64,000 bases of DNA from Acidobacteriaceae bacterium (GCA_028283625.1 JAPWKG010000010.1:121665-185664); one strand, 5' to 3'. Counted from the first letter of the stretch, positions 1-10,729 are shown. Notes: generated from the letters alone by a model not told the origin. A program made the numbers and translations.

Positions 1-362
1 TTCGAAGAAACGCCACGGAAATCACGTACACGGGGCAGAGCCACCGCGATCAGACGATCGAGGAACTCGTACATCGTGTCGCCACGCAGCGTAACCATTG
101 CGCCGATGGGCATGCCTTCACGCAGCTTGAAGGCCGCGATGGACTTCTTTGCCTTGGTGATGACGGGCTTCTGACCGGCGATCGAAGCGAGATCCGCAAC
201 CAGCGGGTCAAGCATCTTGGAGTTCTGCGTTGCTTCGCCAAGACCCATGTTGATCACGATCTTCTCGAGCTTCGGCACCTGCATCACGTTCTCCAGGCCC
301 AGTTCCTTCTGAACTGCTGCCTTGATCTCGCTGATGTACTTTGCTTTCAGACGTGCTGCCAT
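1..362 (-). CDS. rplE: 50S ribosomal protein L5 (3' end truncated by window edge)
   Basis: Reverse-strand translation [44 protein letters not shown]... is typical L5; correct position after rplX. Confidence 0.95.
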   Translation of the reverse strand, partial: MAARLKAKYISEIKAAVQKELGLENVMQVPKLEKIVINMGLGEATQNSKMLDPLVADLASIAGQKPVITKAKKSIAAFKLREGMPIGAMVTLRGDTMYEFLDRLIAVALPRVRDFRGVSS

Positions 363-447
363 TTTTATCTCTCTTTCTCACGGTTCCGGAGTGGGTACCG
401 TTTCGTGAGGTGCTCAGTTGCGATCCGTTTCGGAACGCGTATCTCTT

Positions 448-777
448 TTACTTGGCAGCCTTGACTTCAGCTACCGTTGCGCCGTTCGACTTCGCGACGC
501 GAACCTTCTTGCCGTCAACCACATTGTAGCCAACGCGCGTTGCCTTACCCTCGGAGTCCAGCAGCATCACATTCGAGATGTGGATGGGGGCTTCCTGCTT
601 GATAATGCCGCCCTGCTCGCCGGTCTGGGGATTCGACTTCTTGTGCTTGGTGACGATGCCTACACCCTCTACCAGCACGCGCTGCTTTTCAACGATGACG
701 CGGAGAACACGGCCCTGTTTGCCCTTGTCCTTACCTGCGATCACGATTACCTGGTCATTGCGCTTAATCTTTGCCAT
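448..777 (-). CDS. rplX: 50S ribosomal protein L24
   Basis: [27 protein letters not shown] (KOW motif); start trimmed from ORF-track start 870 to the MAKIKRN Met. Confidence 0.96.
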   Translation of the reverse strand: MAKIKRNDQVIVIAGKDKGKQGRVLRVIVEKQRVLVEGVGIVTKHKKSNPQTGEQGGIIKQEAPIHISNVMLLDSEGKATRVGYNVVDGKKVRVAKSNGATVAEVKAAK

Positions 778-875
778 TACCCTTGCTCTCTTTTCTACAA
801 GCTCGGCGATCTGTCGGAGCCGGAATCCGCAGTCAAGTGCGCTCAGGAGACCGAATGGGCTCCTGAGCACCTCAA

Positions 876-1247
876 CTAGATAACCTCAGGAGCGAGCGAA
901 ACGATCTTGAGGAACTTCTTCTCGCGAAGCTCACGTGCAACCGGTCCGAAAACACGGGTGCCCACAGGCTCCATCGAATCGTTGATGACCACAGCCGCGT
1001 TCTCATCGAAGCGGATGTAGGTGCCGTCCTTGCGGCGGTATTCCTTGTGCGTACGCACGATAACCGCCTTGACAACCTTGCCCTTCTTTACAGTGCCGTC
1101 CGGCGAAGCTTCCTTCACCGCAGCCGTCACCACATCACCCAAGCCAGCCTTCTTACCGAGGCCACCGCCGAGGGGGAGGATCACCTGAAGCTTGCGCGCG
1201 CCGGAATTGTCGGCAACGGCAAGCATGGTGCGCATTTGAACTGCCAT
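876..1247 (-). CDS. rplN: 50S ribosomal protein L14
   Basis: [23 protein letters not shown]... L14 signature. Confidence 0.97.
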   Translation of the reverse strand: MAVQMRTMLAVADNSGARKLQVILPLGGGLGKKAGLGDVVTAAVKEASPDGTVKKGKVVKAVIVRTHKEYRRKDGTYIRFDENAAVVINDSMEPVGTRVFGPVARELREKKFLKIVSLAPEVI

Positions 1248-1295
1248 GGTATTTCTCCTTGCGCTGCAGGCCTTTCGGCCTGCGCTATCTTGCTG

Positions 1296-1628
1296 TTACT
1301 TCGTGGCCGACTCAGCCGCTACAGGCTTCTCTTCCGCAAGAGCGGAGAGTGCCGAACGGCGGATGATCTCTTCAAGGTTCCAGCGCTTGAGCTTGGACAG
1401 GGGACGGGTCTCGCGAATGCGAACCATGTCGCCCACGCGAGCCGAGTTCTGCTCGTCGTGCGCATAAAACTTCTTGTTGGACTTCATCACACGCTTGTAC
1501 TTCGGGTGCGCCTTACGCATTTCGATTTCGACAACGATGGTCTTCTCCATCTTGGTCGAAATGACGAGGCCAACCTTTTCAGCGCGACGCGCGACGGTCT
1601 CGGGGGTGTTCACAGTGGTTTCAGCCAT
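1296..1628 (-). CDS. rpsQ: 30S ribosomal protein S17
   Basis: [42 protein letters not shown]. Confidence 0.95.
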   Translation of the reverse strand: MAETTVNTPETVARRAEKVGLVISTKMEKTIVVEIEMRKAHPKYKRVMKSNKKFYAHDEQNSARVGDMVRIRETRPLSKLKRWNLEEIIRRSALSALAEEKPVAAESATK

Positions 1629-1837
1629 TACTTCCCTGCCTTCTGGGCGGCGAGCTGACGCTCACGCGCGATAGTCTTGATGCGGGCGATGTCGAGCTTC
1701 AGCGAGCGGATGCTCGCAGAACCTTCCTGCTTGCCGAGGCTCTTAGCGAAGCGCACGCGGAACAGCTGCTCCGCAGCCTTTACCTCTTCCGCCTTCAGCT
1801 CGTCGTCGCTCAATCCGCGAATCTTATCGAGTTCCAT
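1628..1837 (-). CDS. rpmC: 50S ribosomal protein L29
   Basis: [38 protein letters not shown]; start trimmed. Confidence 0.93.
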   Translation of the reverse strand: MELDKIRGLSDDELKAEEVKAAEQLFRVRFAKSLGKQEGSASIRSLKLDIARIKTIARERQLAAQKAGK

Positions 1838-1887
1838 GATCGTTTCCTTCAAAAGGTGCGTGCCACAAAGGGCATCGCGAAATATCG

Positions 1888-2322
1888 TTACTTGGCGACT
1901 ACTTCCGTCGAGACGCCGGGACGAACAACAAAGACCGTCTTAAGCGGGAGCTTGTTGGTCGCAAGGCGCATCGCTTCACGTGCGACATCGACCGGAACGC
2001 CTTCCATCTCAAACATGATCTTGCCGGGGCGTACAACCGCTACCCAGTGATCAGGAGCGCCCTTACCCTTACCCATACGGGTTTCTGCCGGCTTGCGGGT
2101 AATCGGCTTATCCGGGAAGATGCGGAGCCAAACCTTACCACCACGCTTGATGAAGCGGGTCATCGCGATACGCGCCGCTTCGATCTGACGATCGGTGATG
2201 TAACCGCACTCTACTACCTTGAGACCAAAGTCGCCGAACGACAGGTCGGACCCGCGCCACGCTTTGCCAGTCATACGGCCGCGTTGCTGCTTACGATACT
2301 TAACGCGCTTGGGTGAAAGCAT
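1888..2322 (-). CDS. rplP: 50S ribosomal protein L16
   Basis: [34 protein letters not shown]. Confidence 0.97.
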   Translation of the reverse strand: MLSPKRVKYRKQQRGRMTGKAWRGSDLSFGDFGLKVVECGYITDRQIEAARIAMTRFIKRGGKVWLRIFPDKPITRKPAETRMGKGKGAPDHWVAVVRPGKIMFEMEGVPVDVAREAMRLATNKLPLKTVFVVRPGVSTEVVAK

Positions 2323-2580
2323 TTTTAATCCTTATATTTGAGCGGCTAGGCACAAGGCCTGCCGGAACTTACCAGGCCGAAGCCCGGGAGCTCGCCCATA
2401 CCGCGGCGAACCCAGCAAATGATGCGGCCGAAGCCACAGAACAGCCGAGGAGCTTCGCAAAGAACCCTTAGTCTTACGAGGGGAATGCAGAGCGGGAATC
2501 AAAAATCATTCCGACTCAGAAAGCTCGACCGAGGTCTCTGCCAGAAAACAGCACGGGCAGACTCAGGGCCAAACCTGAAT

Positions 2581-2609
2581 AGTGTAACAAAGTTTAGGAA
2601 ATTCGCCAA
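2581..2609 (-). promoter_or_regulatory. Candidate sigma70 promoter for the rplP-rpmC-rpsQ-rplN-rplX-rplE part of the operon
   Basis: Minus strand TTGGCG-N17-TACACT, directly downstream of the rpsC terminator. Confidence 0.5.
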
Positions 2610-2625
2610 CGATTTATGGAAACAA

Positions 2626-2656
2626 AAAGGGCGCCCGGCAGTGCCAGGCGCCCTTT
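2626..2656 (-). terminator. Intrinsic terminator after rpsC
   Basis: Minus strand AAAGGGCGCC / GGCGCCC stem followed by TTTTTGTTT, just after the rpsC stop. Confidence 0.85.
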
Positions 2657-2666
2657 GAGCTGTAGC

Positions 2667-3341
2667 TTAGAACACGCCGGCAGCGCCGACGGTCTCAGCC
2701 GGCTTGCGCTTCTTCTGCTCGTAGATGTCTCCACGATAGATCCACGTCTTTACGCCGATGATGCCGTAGGTGGTCTTCGCTTCTGCGAAGCCGTAATCGA
2801 TGTCCGCACGCAGCGTGTGCAGCGGCAGACGGCCCTGCAGATACCACTCAGACCGCGCGATTTCGTTACCGTTCAGACGGCCAGAAACACGTACCTTGAT
2901 GCCCTTGCAGCCGAAACGCAGAGCCGAATCAACGCTCTTACGCATCGCGCGACGGAAGGAAACGCGCTTCTCCAACTGGAGAGCGATGTTTTCAGCAACC
3001 AGCTGAGCATCGAGCTCAGGCTTGTTGACTTCCAGGATGTCGATGAAGACTTCGCGGCTGGTACGCTTCTGGATATCAGCCTTGAGCTTGTCGATTTCCG
3101 CGCCCTTGCGGCCGATGATGATGCCCGGACGTGCGGTGCGGATGATGAGACGCAGCTTGTTGCCCGGGCGCTCTACTTCAACGCTCGAAACACCAGCCTG
3201 CTTCAGCTTGTCGCGAAGCTCAGCCTTCAGCTTGACATCCTCTACGAGGAGCTTGTCATAGCCGCGCTCGATGAACCAGCGCGACTTCCAGGGCTTGTTT
3301 ACGCCCAGACGAAAACCATAAGGGTGGACTTTTTGTCCCAT
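2667..3341 (-). CDS. rpsC: 30S ribosomal protein S3
   Basis: [24 protein letters not shown] domain [10 protein letters not shown]. Confidence 0.97.
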   Translation of the reverse strand: MGQKVHPYGFRLGVNKPWKSRWFIERGYDKLLVEDVKLKAELRDKLKQAGVSSVEVERPGNKLRLIIRTARPGIIIGRKGAEIDKLKADIQKRTSREVFIDILEVNKPELDAQLVAENIALQLEKRVSFRRAMRKSVDSALRFGCKGIKVRVSGRLNGNEIARSEWYLQGRLPLHTLRADIDYGFAEAKTTYGIIGVKTWIYRGDIYEQKKRKPAETVGAAGVF

Positions 3342-3399
3342 ACTATCCTTCTTTTCTCACCTTCACCGGTTGAGCCGGGAGGCGGACTACACGGATTTT

Positions 3400-3424
3400 G
3401 TGAGCCGAGGCAGGCTCGGCTCAC
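3400..3424. repeat. Perfect hairpin in rplV-rpsC spacer
   Basis: GTGAGCCGAG-GCAGG-CTCGGCTCAC, 10-bp stem, no U-tract. Confidence 0.7.
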
Positions 3425-3440
3425 TCACCAGAATTACAAG

Positions 3441-3950
3441 TTACTCAGACGCTGCGGCCTTCTTTGCAGCCTTCTTTACCGTCTTCTTGGCTGCGGTCTT
3501 CTTTGCAGCCTTCGTGGCGGGCTTTGCAGCTTCTTCAACCGGAGCCTCAGGAGCCTTCTTGGCAACTTCTGCCTTCTGCTTCTCTGCAACCGTGATGATG
3601 ATGTGTGCAATGCGGCGTTGGTAGCGGAACGCACGGCCCATCGGGGCAGGGCGGATACGCTTCATACGCGGACCTTCGTTGGCAACCGCCGTCTTCACGA
3701 TCAGGTTGTCGATATCGAGATCCAGACCGCGCTCATCCGACAGGTACTGTGCATTCGCAACTGCTGAGCGGAGAACCTTCTCCACCACCGGAGCGATGCG
3801 CTTGTTCGTGAAGGCAACCGTGTTGATTGCTGCTTCTACCGGCTGGCCCTTGATCAGGTCCAGAACCAGCTTCGCCTTCTGCGGGCTCGTACGCTGAAAC
3901 TTTGCCTCAGCGCGAAATTCGGGAGCCGTATTCTGATTCTTCTTAGCCAT
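3441..3950 (-). CDS. rplV: 50S ribosomal protein L22 with Lys/Ala-rich C-terminal extension
   Basis: EFRAEAKFQRTSPQKAKLVLDLIKGQPVEAAINTVAFTNKR; tail KPATKAAKKTAAKKTVKKAAKKAAASE. Confidence 0.95.
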   Translation of the reverse strand: MAKKNQNTAPEFRAEAKFQRTSPQKAKLVLDLIKGQPVEAAINTVAFTNKRIAPVVEKVLRSAVANAQYLSDERGLDLDIDNLIVKTAVANEGPRMKRIRPAPMGRAFRYQRRIAHIIITVAEKQKAEVAKKAPEAPVEEAAKPATKAAKKTAAKKTVKKAAKKAAASE

Positions 3951-3961
3951 CGTAGTCTCCC

Positions 3962-4246
3962 TTACTTGCCCTTGGCCGTATCGCCGCCCTTGGCCGTGTG
4001 GCCCTTGAACGTGCGGGTAGCAGCAAACTCACCGAGCTTGTGACCAACCATGTTTTCCGTGCAGTACACGGGGATGAACTTGCGACCGTTGTGGACGGCG
4101 ATCGTGTGACCCACCATATCGGGGTGGATCGTCGAACGGCGCGACCACGTGCGGATGACCTTCTTGTCATTCGCCGCGTTCATCACGTTGATCTTCGTCA
4201 TCAGGTGCTCGTCAATAAACGGGCCCTTCTTCGTAGAACGTGCCAT
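3962..4246 (-). CDS. rpsS: 30S ribosomal protein S19
   Basis: [19 protein letters not shown]...[29 protein letters not shown]. Confidence 0.97.
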   Translation of the reverse strand: MARSTKKGPFIDEHLMTKINVMNAANDKKVIRTWSRRSTIHPDMVGHTIAVHNGRKFIPVYCTENMVGHKLGEFAATRTFKGHTAKGGDTAKGK

Positions 4247-4357
4247 TTTGGTTTCCTTTTCCGTACTCGATACAACGAACCGCAGGAGAGGGGTCTGCGA
4301 CTTGGTGTTGCCCGTACCGTCACAAGCCGAAGGCTCGTGCCTCTCTGGGCGCCGTTA

Positions 4358-5182
4358 CTACTTCTTGCGACGCGAAACGATGAACACGTCGGTACGCTTG
4401 TTGTTACGCGTCTTGTAGCCACGCGTCGGCTGACCCCACGGGGTGACCGGATGACGGCCGCCCGAGGTCTTACCTTCACCACCACCGTGCGGGTGATCGA
4501 CCGGGTTCATCGACACACCACGGTTGGTCGGGCGGATGCCCTTCCAGCGGTTACGGCCAGCCTTACCGATCGTCACGTTCTCGTGGTCGGTGTTGCCCAC
4601 CTGGCCAACGGTCGCCATGCAGTCGATAAGAACCTTACGGGTCTCGCCCGAAGGCAGACGAAGCAGAGCGTAGTCGCCTTCCTTGGCTACCAGGTTCACC
4701 TGAGCACCTGCGGAACGCGCCATCTGCGCGCCGCGGCCCGGGCGAAGCTCGATGTTGTGCACGATCGTACCCACCGGAATGTTGCGCAGGGGCAGAGCGT
4801 TGCCAACGAGAATATCGGCCTCGGGGCCGCTCATGATCTGCTGACCAACGGTCAGACCGATCGGCTGAACGATGTAGCGCTTCTCGCCGTCCGCGTAATG
4901 GATCAGAGCGATACGAGCAGAGCGATTCGGGTCATACTCCACCGTCGCAACCTTGCCCGGAACACCGAACTTGTCGCGCTTGAAGTCAATGATACGCAGC
5001 TTCTGCTTGTGGCCACCGCCATGGTGACGCATGGTCAGCATACCGGTGTTGTTACGACCGCCGGTGCGCTGCTTGGTGGCCAGCAACGGCTTATGCGGCT
5101 TATCGGTCGTGATGTCGTCGTTTACGAGCTTCGTCTGGAAGCGAAGCGTCGGGGTAATGGGGCGAAAACTTTTAATCGGCAT
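4358..5182 (-). CDS. rplB: 50S ribosomal protein L2
   Basis: [16 protein letters not shown]...[38 protein letters not shown]. Confidence 0.98.
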   Translation of the reverse strand: MPIKSFRPITPTLRFQTKLVNDDITTDKPHKPLLATKQRTGGRNNTGMLTMRHHGGGHKQKLRIIDFKRDKFGVPGKVATVEYDPNRSARIALIHYADGEKRYIVQPIGLTVGQQIMSGPEADILVGNALPLRNIPVGTIVHNIELRPGRGAQMARSAGAQVNLVAKEGDYALLRLPSGETRKVLIDCMATVGQVGNTDHENVTIGKAGRNRWKGIRPTNRGVSMNPVDHPHGGGEGKTSGGRHPVTPWGQPTRGYKTRNNKRTDVFIVSRRKK

Positions 5183-5310
5183 TGCCTAATCCTTAGCTTT
5201 TTCCGCGCCTTTCAAATTGAGTGCCTGGCACTCGGCGCGATAGGTACTGCATCCGCTCAGTGAGCGGAGATGGCTCCGGGCTGCTGAACAGCACCGGAGC
5301 CTCACTACTT

Positions 5311-5604
5311 TTAGAGCTCGCCGGTAAAGTCGGGCACAGTCTCGCCCTTCTTGAGCTTCACATAAGCCTTCTTCCAATCAGGAAGGTAGCCCGAGAAGCG
5401 GCCGCGGCGGCGTTCCTTGCCCTCAACGTTTGCGGTGCGAATGGAGGCCACCTTCACGTTGAAGAGCTTTTCTACAGCCTGCTTGACTTCAGTCTTGGTT
5501 GCGTTTGGAGCAACCTCGAACACCAGCGAACCTTCGGACTCGCGAGTTACGAGAGCCTTCTCGGTGATGATCGGGCGACGAATAACGCTATATACGGTAG
5601 GCAT
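5311..5604 (-). CDS. rplW: 50S ribosomal protein L23
   Basis: MPTVYSVIRRPIITEKALV...VAPNATKTEVKQAVEKLFNVKV. Confidence 0.96.
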   Translation of the reverse strand: MPTVYSVIRRPIITEKALVTRESEGSLVFEVAPNATKTEVKQAVEKLFNVKVASIRTANVEGKERRRGRFSGYLPDWKKAYVKLKKGETVPDFTGEL

Positions 5605-5606
5605 GG

Positions 5607-6266
5607 TTACTTAGCCTCCTTCTGCTTCTTGCTGACGTTCTTCTTCAGCGTCTCCTGCAGTGCCTCAAACGCAGCCTTCGAGAAGATCGCGTTTTCATAG
5701 CGGAGCAGGTCGTACGGGTGAACTTCCGAAGCCAGCACCAACTCAACGCCCGCGAGATTACGCGAACCGAGATAGAGCTTCTCTTCGATCTGCTGAGTCG
5801 ACTCGACGAGCAGAGCCGTCTTCTTCGCCTCAAGCTTGTTGAGAGCCTGGCGGTACAGCTTCGTCTTCGCCTCTGCGAGCTCGAAGGTGTCCACGATCGT
5901 CAGCTTACCGTCGTTAATCTTCGAAGCCAGAGCCGAGCGCAGCGCGCCGAGCAGCTTCTTGCGGGGGAATGCGTACTCATACGAGCGCGGCTGAGGTCCG
6001 TGGACCGTACCACCACCACGCCAGAGCGGCGTACGGATGGAGCCGACACGAGCGCGGCCCGTGCCCTTCTGCTTCCAGAGCTTCTTACCAGCGCCGGAAA
6101 CGCGCGAACGAACCTTGGTCGCGTGCGTGCCCTGACGCAGCGCTGCGCGGTAGTGCTTTACCGCCTCCCAAAGGAGGGCTTCATTGACCTCTCCGGCAAA
6201 GAGCGGATCGAGCTCAAGCTCACCGACCTTGGCGCCTTCGAGATTTACCACTTGGATGTTGGCCAT
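5607..6266 (-). CDS. rplD: 50S ribosomal protein L4
   Basis: MANIQVVNLEGAKVGELELDPLFAGEVN...KLWKQKGTGRARVGSIRTPLWRGGGTVHGP; start trimmed. Confidence 0.96.
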   Translation of the reverse strand: MANIQVVNLEGAKVGELELDPLFAGEVNEALLWEAVKHYRAALRQGTHATKVRSRVSGAGKKLWKQKGTGRARVGSIRTPLWRGGGTVHGPQPRSYEYAFPRKKLLGALRSALASKINDGKLTIVDTFELAEAKTKLYRQALNKLEAKKTALLVESTQQIEEKLYLGSRNLAGVELVLASEVHPYDLLRYENAIFSKAAFEALQETLKKNVSKKQKEAK

Positions 6267-6394
6267 CTCACTTCTTCTTTCCGTGCCGATGATCGTTGCC
6301 ATCGGCCTTGACATTGTTAGGGTGCGTTCCCGGTCTGTTCCCCGTGCACCTTGGTAGGGATGCCGGCTAGCTTAAGCGGCCAGCCGGCGAATCA

Positions 6395-7120
6395 TTACTT
6401 CTTCTTGGCGGAAGCCTTCTTCGAAGCCTTCAACGGATCGACCGTGCCCGAACCAGAGAAGCCACGACGCTCACGCGGCGGAGCCACTGCCTTCGACACG
6501 AGAACATAACCGTCACGCGCACCCGGAACCGCACCCTCAACGAGCAGCAGGTTCTCATCCACATCGATACCGCGGATACGCAGGTTACGCACCGTCGTCT
6601 GCGCCGTACCGAAGCGACCCGGCATACGCTGCCCCGGGAAAACACGCGACGGGAACGACGAAGCGCCGATCGAGCCCTGAATCTGGAACATGTGACCGTG
6701 CGACTTCGGGCCACCACCGAAACCGTGACGGCGAACAACACCGGCAAAGCCACGGCCCTTGGAGGTTCCAATCACGTCAACAAACTTCGTTTCCGTGAAG
6801 AGCTCTACGGTGAGGCGGTCGCCAGCCTTAGCGGCTTCCTGACCCTCTTCGAGGGGCTCAAGCGCCACTTCGCGAATCTCGCGAACCGGAGCCACGTCCG
6901 CCTTCGCGAAGTGACCGGTCATGGCCTTGTTCACCTTGGTTGCCTTCACGAACTCTACAAGGCCGATCTGAGCGGCTTCGTAGCCGTCCTTGGCTTCCGA
7001 CTTGATCTGCGTGATCACGCACGGGCCAACCTTGAGAACGGTGACGGGGTGCACAACACCGGCGTCATCGAACACCTGGGTCATGCCAATCTTCTTACCG
7101 AGAATTCCACTTACTGACAT
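6395..7120 (-). CDS. rplC: 50S ribosomal protein L3
   Basis: MSVSGILGKKIGMTQVFDDAGVVHPVTVLKVGPCVITQIK...KGRGFAGVVRRHGFGGGPKSHG. Confidence 0.97.
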   Translation of the reverse strand: MSVSGILGKKIGMTQVFDDAGVVHPVTVLKVGPCVITQIKSEAKDGYEAAQIGLVEFVKATKVNKAMTGHFAKADVAPVREIREVALEPLEEGQEAAKAGDRLTVELFTETKFVDVIGTSKGRGFAGVVRRHGFGGGPKSHGHMFQIQGSIGASSFPSRVFPGQRMPGRFGTAQTTVRNLRIRGIDVDENLLLVEGAVPGARDGYVLVSKAVAPPRERRGFSGSGTVDPLKASKKASAKKK

Positions 7121-7174
7121 CTCATCTCCTCATCATGCCTGCGGTTGAGCCGCCGCACTGTAGGTATTACTGCG

Positions 7175-7492
7175 TTACTTGGTAACAGTCTTGATCTCGA
7201 CGTCCACACCGGCCGGAAGATCAAGCTTCATCAGAGCGTCCACCGTCTGCTGCGTGGGCTCGAGAATGTCGATCAGGCGCTTGTGGGTACGGATTTCGAA
7301 CGCTTCGCGCGACTTCTTGTCGACGTGCGGCGAACGGAGAACGCAATACTTGTTCTTCATCGTGGGCAGGGGAATCGGTCCTGCAACCTGCGCGCCTGTG
7401 CGCTTTGCGGTCTCTACGATTTCGCCGGTGGACGTATCGAGGACACGGTAGTCATAAGCCTTCAGGCGGATACGAATGCGCTGCTGCGCCAT
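7175..7492 (-). CDS. rpsJ: 30S ribosomal protein S10
   Basis: [44 protein letters not shown]. Confidence 0.97.
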   Translation of the reverse strand: MAQQRIRIRLKAYDYRVLDTSTGEIVETAKRTGAQVAGPIPLPTMKNKYCVLRSPHVDKKSREAFEIRTHKRLIDILEPTQQTVDALMKLDLPAGVDVEIKTVTK

Positions 7493-7728
7493 GTGGGGTA
7501 CTTCTTTCTGACCTTACACAAAGATCGGCTGGGAGTGATTTGCAAGCGATCGACTTCTAGACCAGCCTGCAACCCTCAAGTGGTTGAAGCGATACCGGGC
7601 TCAGTAGACACACGAAGCCCAACCGAACAAGAATAACTCAAACGGTGGAAAACTGCAAGAACGATGCGGTTTTTGCGGCGTTTCCTGTAACTCGCAAAAC
7701 TTCCCCCGACTGCCGGAGAAACAGGGAG

Positions 7729-7761
7729 AAAAAACGGACCAGCCAACGTTGGTCCGTTTTT
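7729..7761. terminator. Bidirectional-looking intrinsic terminator
   Basis: AAAAAACGGACCA...TGGTCCGTTTTT between aldo/keto reductase stop and rpsJ promoter region. Confidence 0.8.
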
Positions 7762-7793
7762 CTCAGATTTCTTTATCGCGTTCCCAGAGCAGT

Positions 7794-8684
7794 TCAGGCA
7801 GTGGGACCGTCCTGCGCCGCAATGGAATCGAGGGTTTCGACGGCCGCAGGCGGCAGGTACAAAGCACCGGCTTTTAGATTTTCTTCCAGATGAGCCACCT
7901 TGGAAGTACCGGAGATCAGAAGCAGATTCGGGGACCGCTGCAGCAACCACGCCTGTGCCACCAGAAGCGGAGTCGCCTCCAGCGAGGCGGCAATTGCATT
8001 CAGCTTGTCCGACTGCAGGGGCGAAAAGCCTCCCAGGGGAAAGAAGGGCACATAGGCAATGCCCTGTCGGCTCAGGTCCTCGATTAATGCATCGTCAGCG
8101 CGGTGTGCCACGTTGTACATGTTCTGCACGCAGACAATCGGTGCGACGCTCTGGGCCGCAGCAACCTGTGCGGCATTCACATTGCTGACGCCGATATGCT
8201 GCACCAGACCCTTGTGCTGTAGCTCTGCAATCACCTCAACCGAGGGTCGAATATCAAAGTTCGGGTCCGCTTCGGCCAGCCCCAGACCACGTACGTTCAC
8301 CACCTGCAGCACATCCCGCTTCAGGTTTCGCAGGTTGTCATGGACGCTGCCTTCCAACACCTCACGGCTATGGTCCTGCACCCACTCGCCCTGCCCACCG
8401 CGATACGCGCCAACCTTGGTCGCAATCACCAGATCGTCGCGATAAGGGTGCAACGCCTCCTGCAGAATCCAGTTGGCGTAATGCGGTCCATAGAAATCAC
8501 CCGTATCGATATGGTTGACGCCCTCCTCCACCGCACGGCGCACAACCCGTACACACTCTTCACGATCCTTCGGAGGACCGAAGATATGCGGTCCCGTGAG
8601 CTGCATCGCCCCGAAACCAACCCGGTTTACCGTAAGACCCGTTCCCGGAAACGAGAACACTCCACCCAGCTTTTCAGCCATCAC
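7794..8684 (-). CDS. Aldo/keto reductase family oxidoreductase
   Basis: VNRVGFGAMQLTGP...VNHIDTGDFYGPHYANWILQEAL. Confidence 0.9.
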   Translation of the reverse strand: MMAEKLGGVFSFPGTGLTVNRVGFGAMQLTGPHIFGPPKDREECVRVVRRAVEEGVNHIDTGDFYGPHYANWILQEALHPYRDDLVIATKVGAYRGGQGEWVQDHSREVLEGSVHDNLRNLKRDVLQVVNVRGLGLAEADPNFDIRPSVEVIAELQHKGLVQHIGVSNVNAAQVAAAQSVAPIVCVQNMYNVAHRADDALIEDLSRQGIAYVPFFPLGGFSPLQSDKLNAIAASLEATPLLVAQAWLLQRSPNLLLISGTSKVAHLEENLKAGALYLPPAAVETLDSIAAQDGPTA

Positions 8685-8751
8685 ACTCTCCCTGGCAGCC
8701 TGCTGCCTTTGTATGGTTAGATGAAGAAAGCTTCAGGTTTGGAGTTCGCAT

Positions 8752-9402
8752 TTGCCCGCCCTTCGAGCACCGATAGAAAAGCAGCGTAAACAGCCGATCC
8801 AAGCGCGATCGACCGCAACGGTTGACGCCATTCTCGAAGCCGCGCTTCAGGTTTTGGTGCATGTCGGCAAAGAAAAGCTCACCACCACGCTCGTAGCGCA
8901 GCGCGCAGGCGTTTCCGTGGGCACGTTGTACCAATACTTCCCGAACAAGCGCTCCCTGCTGCAGGCGGTTTTGCGCAAGCACCTCTCTCAGGTGACGGAA
9001 ATCTTCGAAAGCACCTGCAAGGCGCAGCAGGGACAAGCGCTGTGCCCCATGATCCGGGCCATCGCCACCGCCTTTTTTCAGGCCAAGATGCAACAGCCCA
9101 GAGCCGGTTTAGCGCTGTACGCCGTCAGCGCAGACATTGACGGACTAAGCATTACCGAAGACCTTCGCCTGCGTCAGGAAGCAGCTTTCGCAGCGGCGCT
9201 GGCCAGTTCGCCGGAGCGGCTCAGCGTGGAAGCCACGCTCGTAGCCTTTACTCTGCAATCGACGATGATCGGCGTCGCACGGCGCATTCTGGAATCTCGC
9301 ATTCCAGTGCGTGAGCACGCCGGCCTGCATCAGGAGCTGCTCTCCATGCTTTGCGCTTACGTGGCTGCAATTACCGTACCGGCGCCCCCTCTTCGCTCAT
9401 GA
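8752..9402 (+). CDS. TetR/AcrR family transcriptional regulator
   Basis: N-terminal HTH: TVDAILEAALQVLVHVGKEKLTTTLVAQRAGVSVGTLYQYFPNKRSLL; divergent from aldo/keto reductase. Confidence 0.92.
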   Translation: MPALRAPIEKQRKQPIQARSTATVDAILEAALQVLVHVGKEKLTTTLVAQRAGVSVGTLYQYFPNKRSLLQAVLRKHLSQVTEIFESTCKAQQGQALCPMIRAIATAFFQAKMQQPRAGLALYAVSADIDGLSITEDLRLRQEAAFAAALASSPERLSVEATLVAFTLQSTMIGVARRILESRIPVREHAGLHQELLSMLCAYVAAITVPAPPLRS

Positions 9403-9837
9403 ACCGGCAGGGCGCGAAGTCTTCTCTGCTTCCGCCTGGCGCTGAATGGAGTGCGCCTTTACGATCGCCGCGAGCAACCCTGGGTAACGCGCCTCCACCT
9501 CTGCGCAACGTGCCGTGTTGAGCATCTCGACCCCACGCCGTTCGCTGCGTATCAGCCCCGCCTCGCGCAGTACCTTGAAGTGCTGCGATAACGTGGATTT
9601 TGCGATCGGCTTCTCCAACACAGCCTGCAGCGTCGAGCAGTTCTGCGAGCACTCCCGCCCTACAATATCCACGAAAAGCGTGACCCGCGCGGGATCGGAA
9701 AGCGCATGGAGAATGGCTTCAAGAGGAACTTCCGCAATCTCGGGATGGAAAAGTGGACGCATGAACAGCTCTTCCATCTTAGAGTCATCGGGAGCAACTT
9801 TGATTCTTTGTTCAAAATTTCCGAACTTTTGAATCAA
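9397..9837 (-). CDS. ArsR-type helix-turn-helix transcriptional regulator
   Basis: [16 protein letters not shown]...[25 protein letters not shown]; divergent from SDR gene. Confidence 0.85.
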   Translation of the reverse strand: MIQKFGNFEQRIKVAPDDSKMEELFMRPLFHPEIAEVPLEAILHALSDPARVTLFVDIVGRECSQNCSTLQAVLEKPIAKSTLSQHFKVLREAGLIRSERRGVEMLNTARCAEVEARYPGLLAAIVKAHSIQRQAEAEKTSRPAGS

Positions 9838-9923
9838 TTATTTTTCTCGGCTCATCCCATTCTCGAACGCAGCAACAAAAGCCATCACGGCGACGTGCTG
9901 CAAATCGGACAAGGAGAAACGTC

Positions 9924-10655
9924 ATGGGAAAGCTTGAAGGAAAAGTCGCCGTTCTTACCGCCGCAACCTCGGGAATGGCTCTTGCGACCGCGAAACGATT
10001 TGTTGAAGAAGGGGCCTATGTCTTTATTACTGGCCGACGTCAGGAGGCGCTCGATCAGGCAGTGAAAGAGATCGGCCGCAATGTTACCGGCGTGCAGGGA
10101 GACGCAGCCAACCTCGCCGACCTAGACCGGCTCTACGACACGGTAAAGCGCGAAAAGGGGCATATCGACATCCTCTTCGCGAGCGCCGGAACCGGCGAGT
10201 TCAAGCTGCTTGCCGAGGCAACCGAGCAGCACTTTGACTCCACCTTCGATCTCAACGTGCGAGGGACGCTCTTTACCGTGCAAAAGGCACTACCACTCTT
10301 CCGGGACGGTGGCTCCATCATCCTGAACGGCTCGATTGTCAGCATCAAAGGCACGCCCCAGTTCGGCGTGTACAGCGCCAGCAAAGCCGCTGTACGCTCG
10401 CTCGCCCGTACCTGGCTGCTGGAGCTGAAGGAGCGCAACATTCGCATCAACGTGATGAGCCCCGGGCCTATCGATACGAACGCGCTCGCCCCACTTGGTG
10501 AAGACTTCAAGACCAACATCGCAGCGCAGGTTCCGCGCGGCACGCTCGGACGCCCAGAGGAGATCGCCTCCGTTGTCCTGTTCCTCGCCTCGCAGGAGTC
10601 GAGCTTCGTCAACGGTGTCGAACTCTTCGTCGACGGTGGCATGGCTCAGGTATAA
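9924..10655 (+). CDS. SDR family oxidoreductase
   Basis: [26 protein letters not shown]...[15 protein letters not shown]. Confidence 0.92.
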   Translation: MGKLEGKVAVLTAATSGMALATAKRFVEEGAYVFITGRRQEALDQAVKEIGRNVTGVQGDAANLADLDRLYDTVKREKGHIDILFASAGTGEFKLLAEATEQHFDSTFDLNVRGTLFTVQKALPLFRDGGSIILNGSIVSIKGTPQFGVYSASKAAVRSLARTWLLELKERNIRINVMSPGPIDTNALAPLGEDFKTNIAAQVPRGTLGRPEEIASVVLFLASQESSFVNGVELFVDGGMAQV

Positions 10656-10678
10656 GTCCTTCTTCCCCCCCACGCAGT

Positions 10679-10705
10679 AAGGGCGAGCCGTGATGGCTCG
10701 CCCTT
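10679..10705. terminator. Bidirectional intrinsic terminator between SDR gene and tuf
   Basis: AAGGGCGAGCC-GTGAT-GGCTCGCCCTT. Confidence 0.8.
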
Positions 10706-10729
10706 CTTTGCTGTTTCAGCGTGTCCGAG

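Noticed and set aside
2616-3767. 383-aa plus-strand ORF
   Set aside because: Antisense shadow of rpsC/rplV in GC-rich codon context; low-complexity translation without recognisable domain.
3998-5263. 421-aa plus-strand ORF
   Set aside because: Antisense to rpsS/rplB; Arg/His/Thr-rich shadow ORF.
841-6392. R-protein spacer hairpins considered as one dispersed REP/BIME repeat family
   Set aside because: Stem sequences are unrelated to each other, so not copies of one element.
9397-9402. Overlap of TetR and ArsR genes as a regulatory fusion
   Set aside because: Simple 6-bp convergent 3' overlap of two ordinary regulators.
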